A DNA stretch of 46,624 nt from an uncultured Lachnospiraceae bacterium (lineage in GTDB: Bacteria > Bacillota > Clostridia > Lachnospirales > Lachnospiraceae). Positions 1-6,842 of this stretch are shown here, one piece after another. Below the pieces are notes generated by a model, which ran no database searches, was not told the DNA's origin, and saw only the letters and a program-made list of their open reading frames with translations. Location: the NCBI GenBank assembly GCA_946182825.1, contig CAMGZH010000019.1:1-46624 (forward strand). Reading direction: 5' to 3'. Within the stretch, counting starts at the first letter, position 1; each line of letters starts with the position of its first letter. Position numbers and translations under genes: made by a program.

Positions 1-159
1 CTTGTTTGTGTTGCCCTTTAATAGGATCTAACCGCTACCTTTCTGTTTCAAACTTGAGTCTCCTTTCAAACAGTACTCTAACAGCAATACTTATCATAGC
101 ATTTTTTCGACGGCGGGTACCATGAAAGTTTCTGAAATCACACATGCAAAAAACTTGTC
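1..159. other. Window edge, no gene recognised
   Basis: This stretch lies downstream of the minus-strand DUF2798 gene. I see no open frame of useful length, no hairpin with a T-run and no RNA gene. A TATGAT-like hexamer and an AAAGGAG-like ribosome site occur on the minus strand, but the frame after them closes within a few codons. Confidence 0.4.
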
Positions 160-651
160 TTAGTTTGCTTTCTTAAGGAAGCGAACCAGCGGATTCCTCT
201 CAGAAAATAAGAACCGGACAAAAGGACCTGCATAAAAGAGCTGGTAGCACAGTGCCATTGGGAAATTCAGGGCAATGGTCTTAAGCCAGGTGCCGAGGAA
301 ACCGTTGGCAGCCACAGCCTCTCTCTGGAAGAGAAGGGTAGCGGCAAAGCTCATCAGAGGGCACATACAGATGACGGTCACCACAGAGATGGCAATGACA
401 AAGTGGAAGGGATGGGAGGTCTTCGGGTCAACCAGCTGAGAAGCCTTGTGGAAAGCGAATCTTCCAACCAAAAGGGCTTCCAGGATAAAGGCGATGGGAA
501 CCATGATGGGAAGTTCGTGAAGAGCGGCAAAAAACACAGAGTTATTGAATACGTGTGTGTTTAAAACCACGTTATAGCATACCATTCCGTAAACCATAAC
601 GAGTACCATACAAAGTGTAAAAATGATCTGTTCGAATTTGCTTTTCGGCAT
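160..651 (-). CDS. DUF2798-type integral membrane protein
   Basis: 163-residue, strongly hydrophobic protein with about four membrane segments (roughly residues 10-28, 45-65, 83-108 and 122-145). Composition and layout resemble DUF2798 proteins, which usually hold two copies of a two-helix unit. The function of that family is not established. The ATG at 651 follows AAGGAGGAT with an all-T spacer. A sigma-A-like promoter lies at 789-817, giving a leader of about 130 nt. That leader can fold into a long hairpin covering the ribosome site and ending in seven U residues next to the start codon, so expression is probably controlled after initiation. The gene ends in LKKAN. Family assignment is from memory of the family's appearance, not a search. 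Confidence 0.6.
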   Translation of the reverse strand: MPKSKFEQIIFTLCMVLVMVYGMVCYNVVLNTHVFNNSVFFAALHELPIMVPIAFILEALLVGRFAFHKASQLVDPKTSHPFHFVIAISVVTVICMCPLMSFAATLLFQREAVAANGFLGTWLKTIALNFPMALCYQLFYAGPFVRFLFSERNPLVRFLKKAN

Positions 652-724
652 AAAAAAATCCTCCTTCGTGATAACAATAACGGCATGAATATCATGTGTT
701 GTTCGTTATCATCCAAAGGAGGAT
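652..724 (-). promoter_or_regulatory. Leader hairpin: SD sequestration and/or terminator
   Basis: On the minus-strand RNA, ATCCTCCTT (724-716) is the exact complement of AAGGAGGAT (666-658), which contains the ribosome site. Inside it, TGATAAC (711-705) pairs with GTTATCA (675-669), and CATGA pairs with TCATG near the loop. The outer stem is followed at once by seven U residues and then ATG. The same fold could therefore block ribosomes or terminate transcription. A competing small hairpin, CATCC with GGATG, would free the ribosome site. No known riboswitch class was recognised. Confidence 0.65.
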
Positions 725-788
725 GTTTCGTTTCCAATTAGACCATATATTCACTTGACAACGGCATTCGATGAATGCAACGGTGATT

Positions 789-817
789 ATCATACTGTGT
801 AGAAAATTGTTTGTCAA
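789..817 (-). promoter_or_regulatory. Sigma-A promoter of the DUF2798 gene
   Basis: On the minus strand, TTGACA (817-812) and TATGAT (794-789) are separated by 17 bp. Predicted start of transcription is near 782. Just downstream the leader has a small perfect hairpin, GCATTC with GAATGC. Confidence 0.75.
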
Positions 818-850
818 GCAGATATATCAGGAAAAAATTCCTTCATTATA

Positions 851-1258
851 TTAGGGACGTGCAAACATTCCGGCAAAAATGATTCCGCCAAAGAGAACCA
901 GAAGCAGAATGTAGATCACAAGAACGATCAGCATCCAGATCAGGCTGGCCCGTGCCCAGTTCTTCTTGGATGGGATGGTGTTGCTGTCAAATGCCCAGAT
1001 CAGCATCATAATGATGTTGACCAGAGGAATGAGAGTGATCAGATAAGTCAGCATCCATTCTCCTACACTGACATCCCGGTTGTTGTAGAACGGCTGCCCG
1101 TAAGGATTCTGACCATAGGGATTCTGCTGTCCGTAAGGCTGCTGTCCGTAAGGCTGTTGTCCGTAAGGCTGTTGTCCGTAAGGCTGCTGACCGTAGGGTG
1201 CCTGCTGGTTCGGATCGGTGTAGTTTCCGTTCGGTTGATTGTTAAAATTGTTGTCCAT
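851..1258 (-). CDS. PYGQQ-repeat protein with C-terminal membrane segments
   Basis: 135-residue protein starting at the ATG at 1258, which follows AGGGGAGG; an upstream in-frame ATG at 1276 lacks that site. The first 60 residues are polar and low-complexity, with a tandem PYGQQ unit and then NPYGQ units. The remainder has two hydrophobic segments (about residues 68-85 and 103-128) joined by a short basic, tryptophan-containing loop. Such proteins, with a disordered Gln/Pro/Gly/Tyr tail on small membrane domains, are common in Lachnospiraceae and lack a known function. The protein at 45756-46502 has a similar overall design but a different membrane domain. Confidence 0.65.
   Translation of the reverse strand: MDNNFNNQPNGNYTDPNQQAPYGQQPYGQQPYGQQPYGQQPYGQQNPYGQNPYGQPFYNNRDVSVGEWMLTYLITLIPLVNIIMMLIWAFDSNTIPSKKNWARASLIWMLIVLVIYILLLVLFGGIIFAGMFARP
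1124..1198 (-). repeat. Five tandem 15-bp coding repeats
   Basis: Five consecutive 15-bp units on the plus strand read ctgctgtccgtaagg with at most a few differences. They encode the five PYGQQ units of the overlapping gene. The low divergence at DNA level suggests recent unit duplication. Related 15-bp units (NPYGQ) continue at about 1090-1123. Confidence 0.85.
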
Positions 1259-1292
1259 GATACCTCCCCTAAGCATATGAATGATTGGTTAC

Positions 1293-1354
1293 GGTTTGAG
1301 ATCTCACCATATCAAACCCGTAGTCATGGTATCATTTTTTGAGCTACGCCGCAA
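1293..1354 (-). promoter_or_regulatory. Promoter and 5' hairpin of the PYGQQ gene
   Basis: On the minus strand, TTGCGG (1354-1349) and TACCAT (1331-1326) are 17 bp apart, with an upstream TG extending the -10. The predicted transcript begins near 1319 with a hairpin, GGTTTGA (1318-1312) pairing with TCAAACC (1299-1293). This could stabilise the 5' end of the mRNA. Confidence 0.5.
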
Positions 1355-1409
1355 GGGATCCTGCGCAAAGTGCCCAAATGAGGAGACCAACATTTAGATA
1401 ATCTGTACA

Positions 1410-1438
1410 TTGACGGGAATTGGAAGGAAAGCTATGCT
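1410..1438 (+). promoter_or_regulatory. Sigma-A promoter of the lacI-type/GH35 operon
   Basis: TTGACG (1410-1415), a 17-bp spacer, then TATGCT (1433-1438). Transcription should start near 1445, directly at the first operator. Confidence 0.7.
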
Positions 1439-1446
1439 TGAAAAGT

Positions 1447-1462
1447 GAACAACCGGTTGCAC
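1447..1462 (+). promoter_or_regulatory. LacI-family operator O1
   Basis: GAACAACCGGTTGCAC, a palindrome centred on CG as in LacI-family sites, lies on the predicted transcription start. Its reverse complement shares GCAAYCGGTTGTT with the site at 1498. Confidence 0.7.
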
Positions 1463-1497
1463 AACCCCGAAAATCAACGATGTATCAAGAAGCCACC

Positions 1498-1513
1498 AAG
1501 CAATCGGTTGTTA
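1498..1513 (+). promoter_or_regulatory. LacI-family operator O2
   Basis: AAGCAATCGGTTGTTA, centre 51 bp from O1 (about five helical turns) and just upstream of the TAAGGAG ribosome site of the regulator gene. It is in opposite orientation to O1. Confidence 0.65.
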
Positions 1514-1532
1514 TTTTGTATAAGGAGTAATT

Positions 1533-2534
1533 ATGTCAGAGAAAGCAATGACCATTGATGATATTGCCAGGGATCTCGGCATATCCAAGACGACCGTTTC
1601 CCGTGCGATCTCGGGAAAGGGACGGATCGGGAACGCTACAAGAGAGCGGGTACTGTCCTATATAAAGGAACATGACTACAAGCCCAACGCGATGGCGCGG
1701 GGGCTGGCGGAGCAGAGAACCTGCAATATAGCGGTTGTCTGGCCCATGGATGCCAATCTGGTGGACATGCCCTTTTTCCAGAAGGTTCTGGTGGGGATCT
1801 GTGATGTGACCAGCCGAGAGGGATACGATGTGCTCATTACCATTGACCGGGGACCGGAGGCCGTGGATCTTCGCAGGGTCATCGACAACCGTAAGGTGGA
1901 TGGTGTGATCCTGACACGAACGCTGTTGGAGGACCTGTCGGCAGCTTTTTTAAAGGAAAGCAGTGTTCCTTTTGTTACCATGGGCACCAGCGAAGACAAC
2001 GACATCACCTGGGTGGATAACGATAACGAGGCAGCCTGCCGGGAACTGATGGAGCAGCTTTTGGAGGAAGGCTGCAAGCGATTTGCATTGATTGGCGGGG
2101 ATGAGAACTATGCCATCACCGGCCAACGTCTTGCGGGATATAAAAAGGCTCTTTTGGAGGCGGGACTCCCCTTTGAACAGGAGTTGTGTATCCGGCAGAG
2201 CGATTTTGAAAAAGCGACGGGAGAGATCTTATCCGGCCTTTTAGAAAAGAAGGTCTCCTGCATTGTCTGTATGGATGATGCCATTGCCCGGGAGGTCCTT
2301 TTATCCTGTCACGACATGGGAATCGGGATCCCACAGGATATCAGGATCGCCTCTTTTTACAGCAGCCAGATTCTGGAAAATGCCAAGTCACCGGTGACTT
2401 CGATCCGGTTTGATGAAAGGGCTCTGGGAGAGGCGGCTGCCGAACAGATCCTGTGCAAGATCCGGGGAGAAAAACCCCGAAATGTTATTGTTTCAAGTCA
2501 CCAGATCATGAAAAAAGGGCCTATTGGCCTGTAA
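1533..2534 (+). CDS. LacI-family transcriptional regulator
   Basis: 333 residues. The N-terminal helix-turn-helix and hinge are clear: MTIDDIARDLGISKTTVSRA near residues 6-25, then the KPNAMARGLAEQRT hinge at about 51-64. A periplasmic-binding-protein-like sugar-sensing domain fills the rest, including VDGVILTR and the IASFYSS region. Length is normal for the family. Start ATG follows TAAGGAG. The stop codon lies 12 bp before the GH35 gene, whose ribosome site overlaps it, so the two are one operon. Two matching operators in its own promoter suggest autoregulation and control of the glycosidase by a galactoside inducer. The inducer identity is inferred only from the neighbour. Confidence 0.93.
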   Translation: MSEKAMTIDDIARDLGISKTTVSRAISGKGRIGNATRERVLSYIKEHDYKPNAMARGLAEQRTCNIAVVWPMDANLVDMPFFQKVLVGICDVTSREGYDVLITIDRGPEAVDLRRVIDNRKVDGVILTRTLLEDLSAAFLKESSVPFVTMGTSEDNDITWVDNDNEAACRELMEQLLEEGCKRFALIGGDENYAITGQRLAGYKKALLEAGLPFEQELCIRQSDFEKATGEILSGLLEKKVSCIVCMDDAIAREVLLSCHDMGIGIPQDIRIASFYSSQILENAKSPVTSIRFDERALGEAAAEQILCKIRGEKPRNVIVSSHQIMKKGPIGL

Positions 2535-2546
2535 GGAGCAGAGCAT

Positions 2547-4769
2547 ATGAAACTTCAGAGAGACAGTCAGATTACATACGATCCAAAGTCCATTATCGTG
2601 GATGGACATCGCTGGTTCCCGGTGATGGGAGAGATGCATTATTCCAGAGTGCCGGCCAATACCTGGGGGGATGAACTCAGGAAAATGAAGGCAGGCGGCG
2701 TGGATATCATTTCCGCCTATACCATCTGGATCCATCACGAGGAGATCTGCAACGAATTCGATTTTACCGGGGATCGCTGCCTGCGGGATTTCATGAAGGA
2801 GGTAAAAGACTCCGGAATGTATATGTTCCTTCGCTTTGGACCATGGGCACATGGAGAGGCGAGAAACGGAGGTTTCCCGGACTGGCTTTTGGAAAAGAGC
2901 CGGGAAGAGGGATTTGAACTGCGGGCCAACAATGAGAGATACCTTGGATATGTCCGATGCTTTTGGGAACAGATCTACCACCAGGTGGAGGGATTTTTCC
3001 TGAAGGACGGGGGCCCTATCATCGGAATCCAGGTTGAAAACGAATACGGTCATGTGGGAGGCTTTACCGGAGAGAAGGGAGAGGAACACATGCGGACCCT
3101 GAAGGCGTTGGCGCAGGACATCGGATTTGATGTTCCCATCTGGACAGCCACCGGGTGGGGCGGTGCCGTGACCGGTGGTATGCTTCCGGTGATGGGTGGA
3201 TACTGCGATGCGCCATGGGATCCAAGCACGAAAAAGCTGGAGCCTTCTGTGAACTATGTTTTTACACAGGAGCGAAACGATCACAACATTGCTTCAGATT
3301 ACGGCCTGGGCGAGGGTATCACATTTGATATGGAAAAGGTACCGTATTTGACCTGTGAGCTGGGAGGAGGACTTCAGCCTACCGCCCACCGGCGTCCGGT
3401 GGCAACCGGTAAGGATACCGAGGGCATGACCATTGCGAAAATGGGAAGCGGTGTTTCCCTGATCGGTTATTATATGTACCATGGAGGAACCAATCCGGAT
3501 GGAAAGGTCACCACGCTGCAGGAGAGCAAAGCTACCGGGTATCCGAACGATCTTCCGGTGAAAAATTATGATTTTAACGCTCCCATCCGTGAGTCCGGAC
3601 AGTTGACGGATTCCTACCGAAGGATCCGCAGGCTTGCTCTTTTCCTCAAGGACTTTGGAGAGGATCTGGCGGGAATGGATTATATTCCACAGCCGGGAAA
3701 CCCGGAGGATCCAAAGGATCTTACCTCCATTCGAAGCGCCCTTCGTTACAATGGAAAAAGCGGCTACTTTTTCGTGAATAATTATCAGCGTCTGTATCCC
3801 ATGGCAGAGCATACCGGTGTAGACCTTGTGGCGGTAGACCGGGAGGGAAAAAGCTTGTGTGACTTCGAAGAATGTGATATGAAAGATGGAGATCATTTCT
3901 TTTATCCCATCCATCTGTCCCTGGGAGATGATTTTGTTATGAAAAAGGCAAAGGCCACACCACTGACGATCCTGCGGGGAGAGGAGGGCCGGAAGACCTA
4001 CGTGTTCTACGGCGATGCCGACAGCTTTGTTTTCGAAGGTGAGATGCCACAGGATGTGGAGATCCTTGTACTTTCTTCCCAGGAGGCTCTTTTTGCTGGA
4101 AAGTTTACAAGAGACGGACAGGACTATCTGGTGGTCAGTGAAGGGGATGTGGTGGACAATGAAACAGGCGAGCCGCAGCTTGTCTGGAAGGTAGATCCGA
4201 TGGATCCATACAGCCGGCAGCCGCAATTTCGAATCTATCCCCAGCCGCCGGTGGACCGGGTTCCGAAGGAATTTCAGTTGATCCGGGAGGGAAGCCCTCT
4301 GGAAGGTGCCGGACAGTTCTGCATGGCGGACAGCGATGTCATGGCAGAATACCGCTATGAGAGGGAGCTGACGGTCACAGGAAGCGCAAAGTTTTCTCTG
4401 CTGGAGGAACAGGAGCAGAAAGCGATTTATTCGGTTACGGTAGAGGGACTGGATGCGTCGAAAACACGGCCGGAGGAAGTCTATCTGATGCTGGATTATT
4501 CCGGTGAGCGTGCATGCTGCTGTCGTAACGGTCAACGGATCCGGGATGACTTTTATACAGGACAGACCTGGGAGATCGGTCTGAAGCGCTATACCGACCA
4601 CGATGGGAAAAGAGATGAAACATTTGAGGCAAGGATGGAGATCGATGCTTTGACCGTGGATATGCCGGGAGAGCAGATCTACCTTGAGATGCTTCCGGAA
4701 TTTACAGAAGGGAAAGCTGCAAGGATCGACGGTGTGCGGCTGGTGGAGCAGTACCGACTCAGTATATGA
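2547..4769 (+). CDS. GH35 beta-galactosidase-like glycosidase
   Basis: 740 residues with no signal peptide, hence probably cytosolic, acting on imported galactosides. The N-terminal half is a GH35 barrel: GEMHYSRVP (28-36), FLRFGPWAHGEA (94-105) and ENEYG (164-168), in which Glu166 corresponds to the family's acid/base. YLTCELGGG places the likely nucleophile at Glu271. The C-terminal half is beta-rich, as in other GH35 enzymes. Family members remove terminal beta-galactose; exact substrate cannot be read here. The start follows TAAGGAG overlapping the regulator stop. It is the second gene of the lacI-type operon, and the radical-SAM gene follows after 35 bp without an obvious terminator. Confidence 0.9.
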   Translation: MKLQRDSQITYDPKSIIVDGHRWFPVMGEMHYSRVPANTWGDELRKMKAGGVDIISAYTIWIHHEEICNEFDFTGDRCLRDFMKEVKDSGMYMFLRFGPWAHGEARNGGFPDWLLEKSREEGFELRANNERYLGYVRCFWEQIYHQVEGFFLKDGGPIIGIQVENEYGHVGGFTGEKGEEHMRTLKALAQDIGFDVPIWTATGWGGAVTGGMLPVMGGYCDAPWDPSTKKLEPSVNYVFTQERNDHNIASDYGLGEGITFDMEKVPYLTCELGGGLQPTAHRRPVATGKDTEGMTIAKMGSGVSLIGYYMYHGGTNPDGKVTTLQESKATGYPNDLPVKNYDFNAPIRESGQLTDSYRRIRRLALFLKDFGEDLAGMDYIPQPGNPEDPKDLTSIRSALRYNGKSGYFFVNNYQRLYPMAEHTGVDLVAVDREGKSLCDFEECDMKDGDHFFYPIHLSLGDDFVMKKAKATPLTILRGEEGRKTYVFYGDADSFVFEGEMPQDVEILVLSSQEALFAGKFTRDGQDYLVVSEGDVVDNETGEPQLVWKVDPMDPYSRQPQFRIYPQPPVDRVPKEFQLIREGSPLEGAGQFCMADSDVMAEYRYERELTVTGSAKFSLLEEQEQKAIYSVTVEGLDASKTRPEEVYLMLDYSGERACCCRNGQRIRDDFYTGQTWEIGLKRYTDHDGKRDETFEARMEIDALTVDMPGEQIYLEMLPEFTEGKAARIDGVRLVEQYRLSI

Positions 4770-4804
4770 TCCGGTCATAACCTTTGGTATCCTGCAGAGA
4801 TGCG

Positions 4805-5833
4805 ATGTTTTATTTTGAGAATATTTATATAGAAAAAGAGATATACAATCACCCGAGGACCCGGGAAATTGTGGATAAGTTCCCGGAGGCAAAGAATATC
4901 TTTGTGGACCGGTATATGGATGTCTTTGGAAGGGCAAGACAGGACGGGAGATGGCAGAGGCGCCATCCCTCCCTCCTTCTGGCAAAGGCCACGGGGCAGC
5001 TGATCTACCGGGGGGCTCCGGTGTGTCACAACTTCGGATCCGAGCACTTCTACTATGCGTCTTCCATGAAGAACTGTCTGTATGACTGTGAGTATTGTTA
5101 CCTGAAGGGGATGTATTCCTGTGGCTATGTGGTGATTTTTGTGAATCTGGAGGATATTCTGGAGGAGGCGCATGAGTTGGATCAGACCTTGAGCCGGGAG
5201 AATTCCTATCGTGGTATGTACCTTTCTGTGTCCTTTGACACAGACCTGATGGCCTTCGATTCTATGACAGGGTACGCAAGGCTCTGGGCTGAATTTGCAG
5301 CAGAGCATCCGAAGGTGACGGTGGAGATCCGCACCAAGGGGGCTCCCCCCATCACGGCACTGCAGCAGGAAGGCAGGGAGAATCTGCCGCCGAATCTGGT
5401 GATGGCCTATACCATCTCACCCCAGCCCATGATCGATCAGTTTGAACACCACACCGCTTCCTTGAAGGCAAGGCTGACCTCTGCCGGGAATGCCCTAAAG
5501 GCAGGGGCGACGGTAAGGCTCTGCTTTGATCCCATGATCTATCAGCAGAACTGGAAGGAATGTTATGCCCGGATGCTGGACCAGGTAAAAGAGGCTCTTC
5601 CGTTCTCCCAGATCCGGGACGCCAGTGTGGGCACCTTCCGGATCTCTGCGGATTATCTGAAGCGCATGCGACAGGTGGAGCCGGATTCGGCAGCCGTGCA
5701 GTTCCCGTTCGAAACAAGAAAGGGATATGCCGGCTACCCCAAGGAGCTGGAACAGTGTATGAGCGGCTTTCTGGAAAAGGAACTTTTGGAGGCAGGTCTG
5801 GCTCCGGAAAAGATCTATCGGCTGTCGGATTGA
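4805..5833 (+). CDS. Radical-SAM protein of the spore photoproduct lyase family
   Basis: 342 residues from the ATG at 4805; an in-frame TTG at 4784 would add seven residues, but neither has a strong ribosome site. The iron-sulfur motif CLYDCEYC gives Cys91, Cys95 and Cys98, the CX3CX2C spacing of radical-SAM enzymes and the position expected in spore photoproduct lyase. The rest (YIEKEI at the start, RTKGAP, VRLCFDPMIY) fits the SPL family. Spore photoproduct lyase repairs UV-formed thymine dimers in spores, but I see no cysteine in the region around residue 141, where the enzyme has its hydrogen-donating cysteine. The function may therefore differ. It may be read through from the GH35 gene. 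Confidence 0.75.
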   Translation: MFYFENIYIEKEIYNHPRTREIVDKFPEAKNIFVDRYMDVFGRARQDGRWQRRHPSLLLAKATGQLIYRGAPVCHNFGSEHFYYASSMKNCLYDCEYCYLKGMYSCGYVVIFVNLEDILEEAHELDQTLSRENSYRGMYLSVSFDTDLMAFDSMTGYARLWAEFAAEHPKVTVEIRTKGAPPITALQQEGRENLPPNLVMAYTISPQPMIDQFEHHTASLKARLTSAGNALKAGATVRLCFDPMIYQQNWKECYARMLDQVKEALPFSQIRDASVGTFRISADYLKRMRQVEPDSAAVQFPFETRKGYAGYPKELEQCMSGFLEKELLEAGLAPEKIYRLSD

Positions 5834-5864
5834 CTGGTCCCAGGATAAATTGTGTAAAATCTAA

Positions 5865-5893
5865 TTGCAATCCAATGGAATCTGTGTTATGAT
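5865..5893 (+). promoter_or_regulatory. Sigma-A promoter of trxA
   Basis: TTGCAA (5865-5870), 17-bp spacer, TATGAT (5888-5893). Transcription should start about 70 bp before the trxA ATG. Confidence 0.75.
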
Positions 5894-5971
5894 GACCATG
5901 TCACAGAGAAAAGAGGTATTGGATATACGTTTTAGATAATTTTTAGCAGGATCAGGAAAGGAGCTACATCT

Positions 5972-6286
5972 ATGGCAGCTATTAAATTTACAGAAGCGAA
6001 TTTTGAGGAAGAAGTATTAAAGGCGGATCGACCGGTTCTGGTTGACCTGTGGGCATCCTGGTGCGGACCATGCAAGATGCAGGGACCGATCGTTGAGCAG
6101 CTTGCGGATGAGGTAAGTGAGTATAAGATCGGTAAGCTTGATGTGGATGAGAATCCGGAGATCGCCGAGAAGTATAATGTTATGTCGATTCCGACACTTC
6201 TTGTGTTCAGCAAGGGTGAGGTCGTTGCGAAAGCAGTCGGAGTGACACAGAAGGATCAGCTTTTGGAGATGCTTGCTAAGGCATAA
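5972..6286 (+). CDS. trxA: Thioredoxin
   Basis: 104 residues, the usual single-domain length. The redox motif WCGPCK places the catalytic cysteines at 31 and 34, and the cis-proline region is SIPTLLVFSKGE. It reduces protein disulfides in the cytosol with electrons from thioredoxin reductase, which is not in this window. The start follows GGAAAGGAG. It is a single transcription unit with its own promoter upstream and a strong terminator at 6309-6346. Codon choice looks like that of a well-expressed gene. Confidence 0.97.
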   Translation: MAAIKFTEANFEEEVLKADRPVLVDLWASWCGPCKMQGPIVEQLADEVSEYKIGKLDVDENPEIAEKYNVMSIPTLLVFSKGEVVAKAVGVTQKDQLLEMLAKA

Positions 6287-6308
6287 GGAAAGCGGGTTTT
6301 TGGATAAG

Positions 6309-6346
6309 AGCTGTATGGGACAATGGGTTCCATACGGCTTTTTTTT
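6309..6346 (+). terminator. Terminator of trxA
   Basis: AGCTGTATGG pairs with CCATACGGCT (one G-U pair) across an 11-nt loop, followed by eight T residues. Confidence 0.9.
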
Positions 6347-6363
6347 AACTCAGTCGGAGAAAT

Positions 6364-6395
6364 CCCCCACCTCTAAGCGTTAGCGTAGGTGGGGG
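6364..6395. repeat. G/C-rich perfect palindrome without T-run
   Basis: CCCCCACCT (6364-6372) and AGGTGGGGG (6387-6395) form a perfect 9-bp stem, with an inner CTAA/TTAG pairing. No T-run follows, so it is not a second intrinsic terminator. It may be the remnant end of an IS200/IS605-type element or another small palindromic repeat; there is no transposase nearby. Confidence 0.4.
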
Positions 6396-6436
6396 TTATG
6401 AGTCTTGACATTCTAGTCTCACCCATGGAGGGATAA

Positions 6437-6465
6437 TTGACACATACCCCATGGGGGTATATAAT
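6437..6465 (+). promoter_or_regulatory. Consensus promoter of csoR-copA
   Basis: TTGACA (6437-6442), exactly 17 bp, then TATAAT (6460-6465): both hexamers match the sigma-A consensus. The spacer is almost entirely the first CsoR box, so the regulator must compete directly with RNA polymerase. Confidence 0.9.
6444..6460 (+). promoter_or_regulatory. CsoR operator 1 in the promoter spacer
   Basis: ATACCCCATGGGGGTAT is a near-perfect inverted repeat of the GC-centred type bound by CsoR copper repressors. It lies between the -35 and -10 elements. Confidence 0.8.
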
Positions 6466-6478
6466 GAGAGGTGGGGCG

Positions 6479-6495
6479 ATACCCCTGTGGGGTAT
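6479..6495 (+). promoter_or_regulatory. CsoR operator 2 in the leader
   Basis: ATACCCCTGTGGGGTAT repeats the same half-sites 35 bp downstream of the first box, between the predicted transcription start and the csoR ribosome site. Confidence 0.75.
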
Positions 6496-6513
6496 ACAGA
6501 GAAAGGAGAACTT

Positions 6514-6828
6514 ATGTCAGAAGAATTGGAACTCTGCCCGGCTTGTTCCGGGAAGAAGAAGGATAGAAGCCAGGAGGAGAAGAAGAAATTAATCAACCGG
6601 CTCTCCAGGATCGAAGGTCAGGTTCGCGGTGTGAAGCGAATGATCGAAGAGGATGCCTATTGCATCGATGTTTTGCGGCAAAGTGCGGCAGCCGGGGCAG
6701 CGCTGAACAGTTTTAACAAGAAGATGCTGTCTTGTCACATACGCTCCTGTGTGGTGGATCATATCCGAAACGGGGAGGATGAAGTGATCGATGAATTAGT
6801 AGAGACCATTCAGAAACTGATGAAGTAA
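6514..6828 (+). CDS. csoR: CsoR-type copper-sensing repressor
   Basis: 104 residues from the ATG at 6514, which follows AAAGGAG; longer in-frame starts would run back into the promoter and operators. It is the all-helical DUF156/CsoR fold: NRLSRIEGQVRGVKRMIEED (28-47), then Cys50, and His75 and Cys79 in SCHIRSC, the three copper(I) ligands of CsoR. An extra CPAC near the N-terminus (Cys8, Cys11) is not part of the usual site. Copper binding should release the repressor from the two boxes upstream and turn on copA. copA starts 14 bp downstream behind its own AAGGAG site. CsoR-like formaldehyde or nickel sensors are alternatives, but the neighbour and ligand set favour copper. Confidence 0.92.
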   Translation: MSEELELCPACSGKKKDRSQEEKKKLINRLSRIEGQVRGVKRMIEEDAYCIDVLRQSAAAGAALNSFNKKMLSCHIRSCVVDHIRNGEDEVIDELVETIQKLMK

Positions 6829-6842
6829 TAAGGAGATATTGA

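Noticed and set aside
3294-4985. Long minus-strand open frame (563 codons) opposite the GH35 gene
   Set aside because: It lies antisense to a gene with clear catalytic motifs, has no ribosome site, and its protein looks like a translated shadow (His/Arg/Ile rich without motifs).
6451-6513. Longer N-terminus for CsoR using upstream in-frame ATG
   Set aside because: It would translate the -10 box and second operator; the ATG at 6514 has a clear AAAGGAG site.
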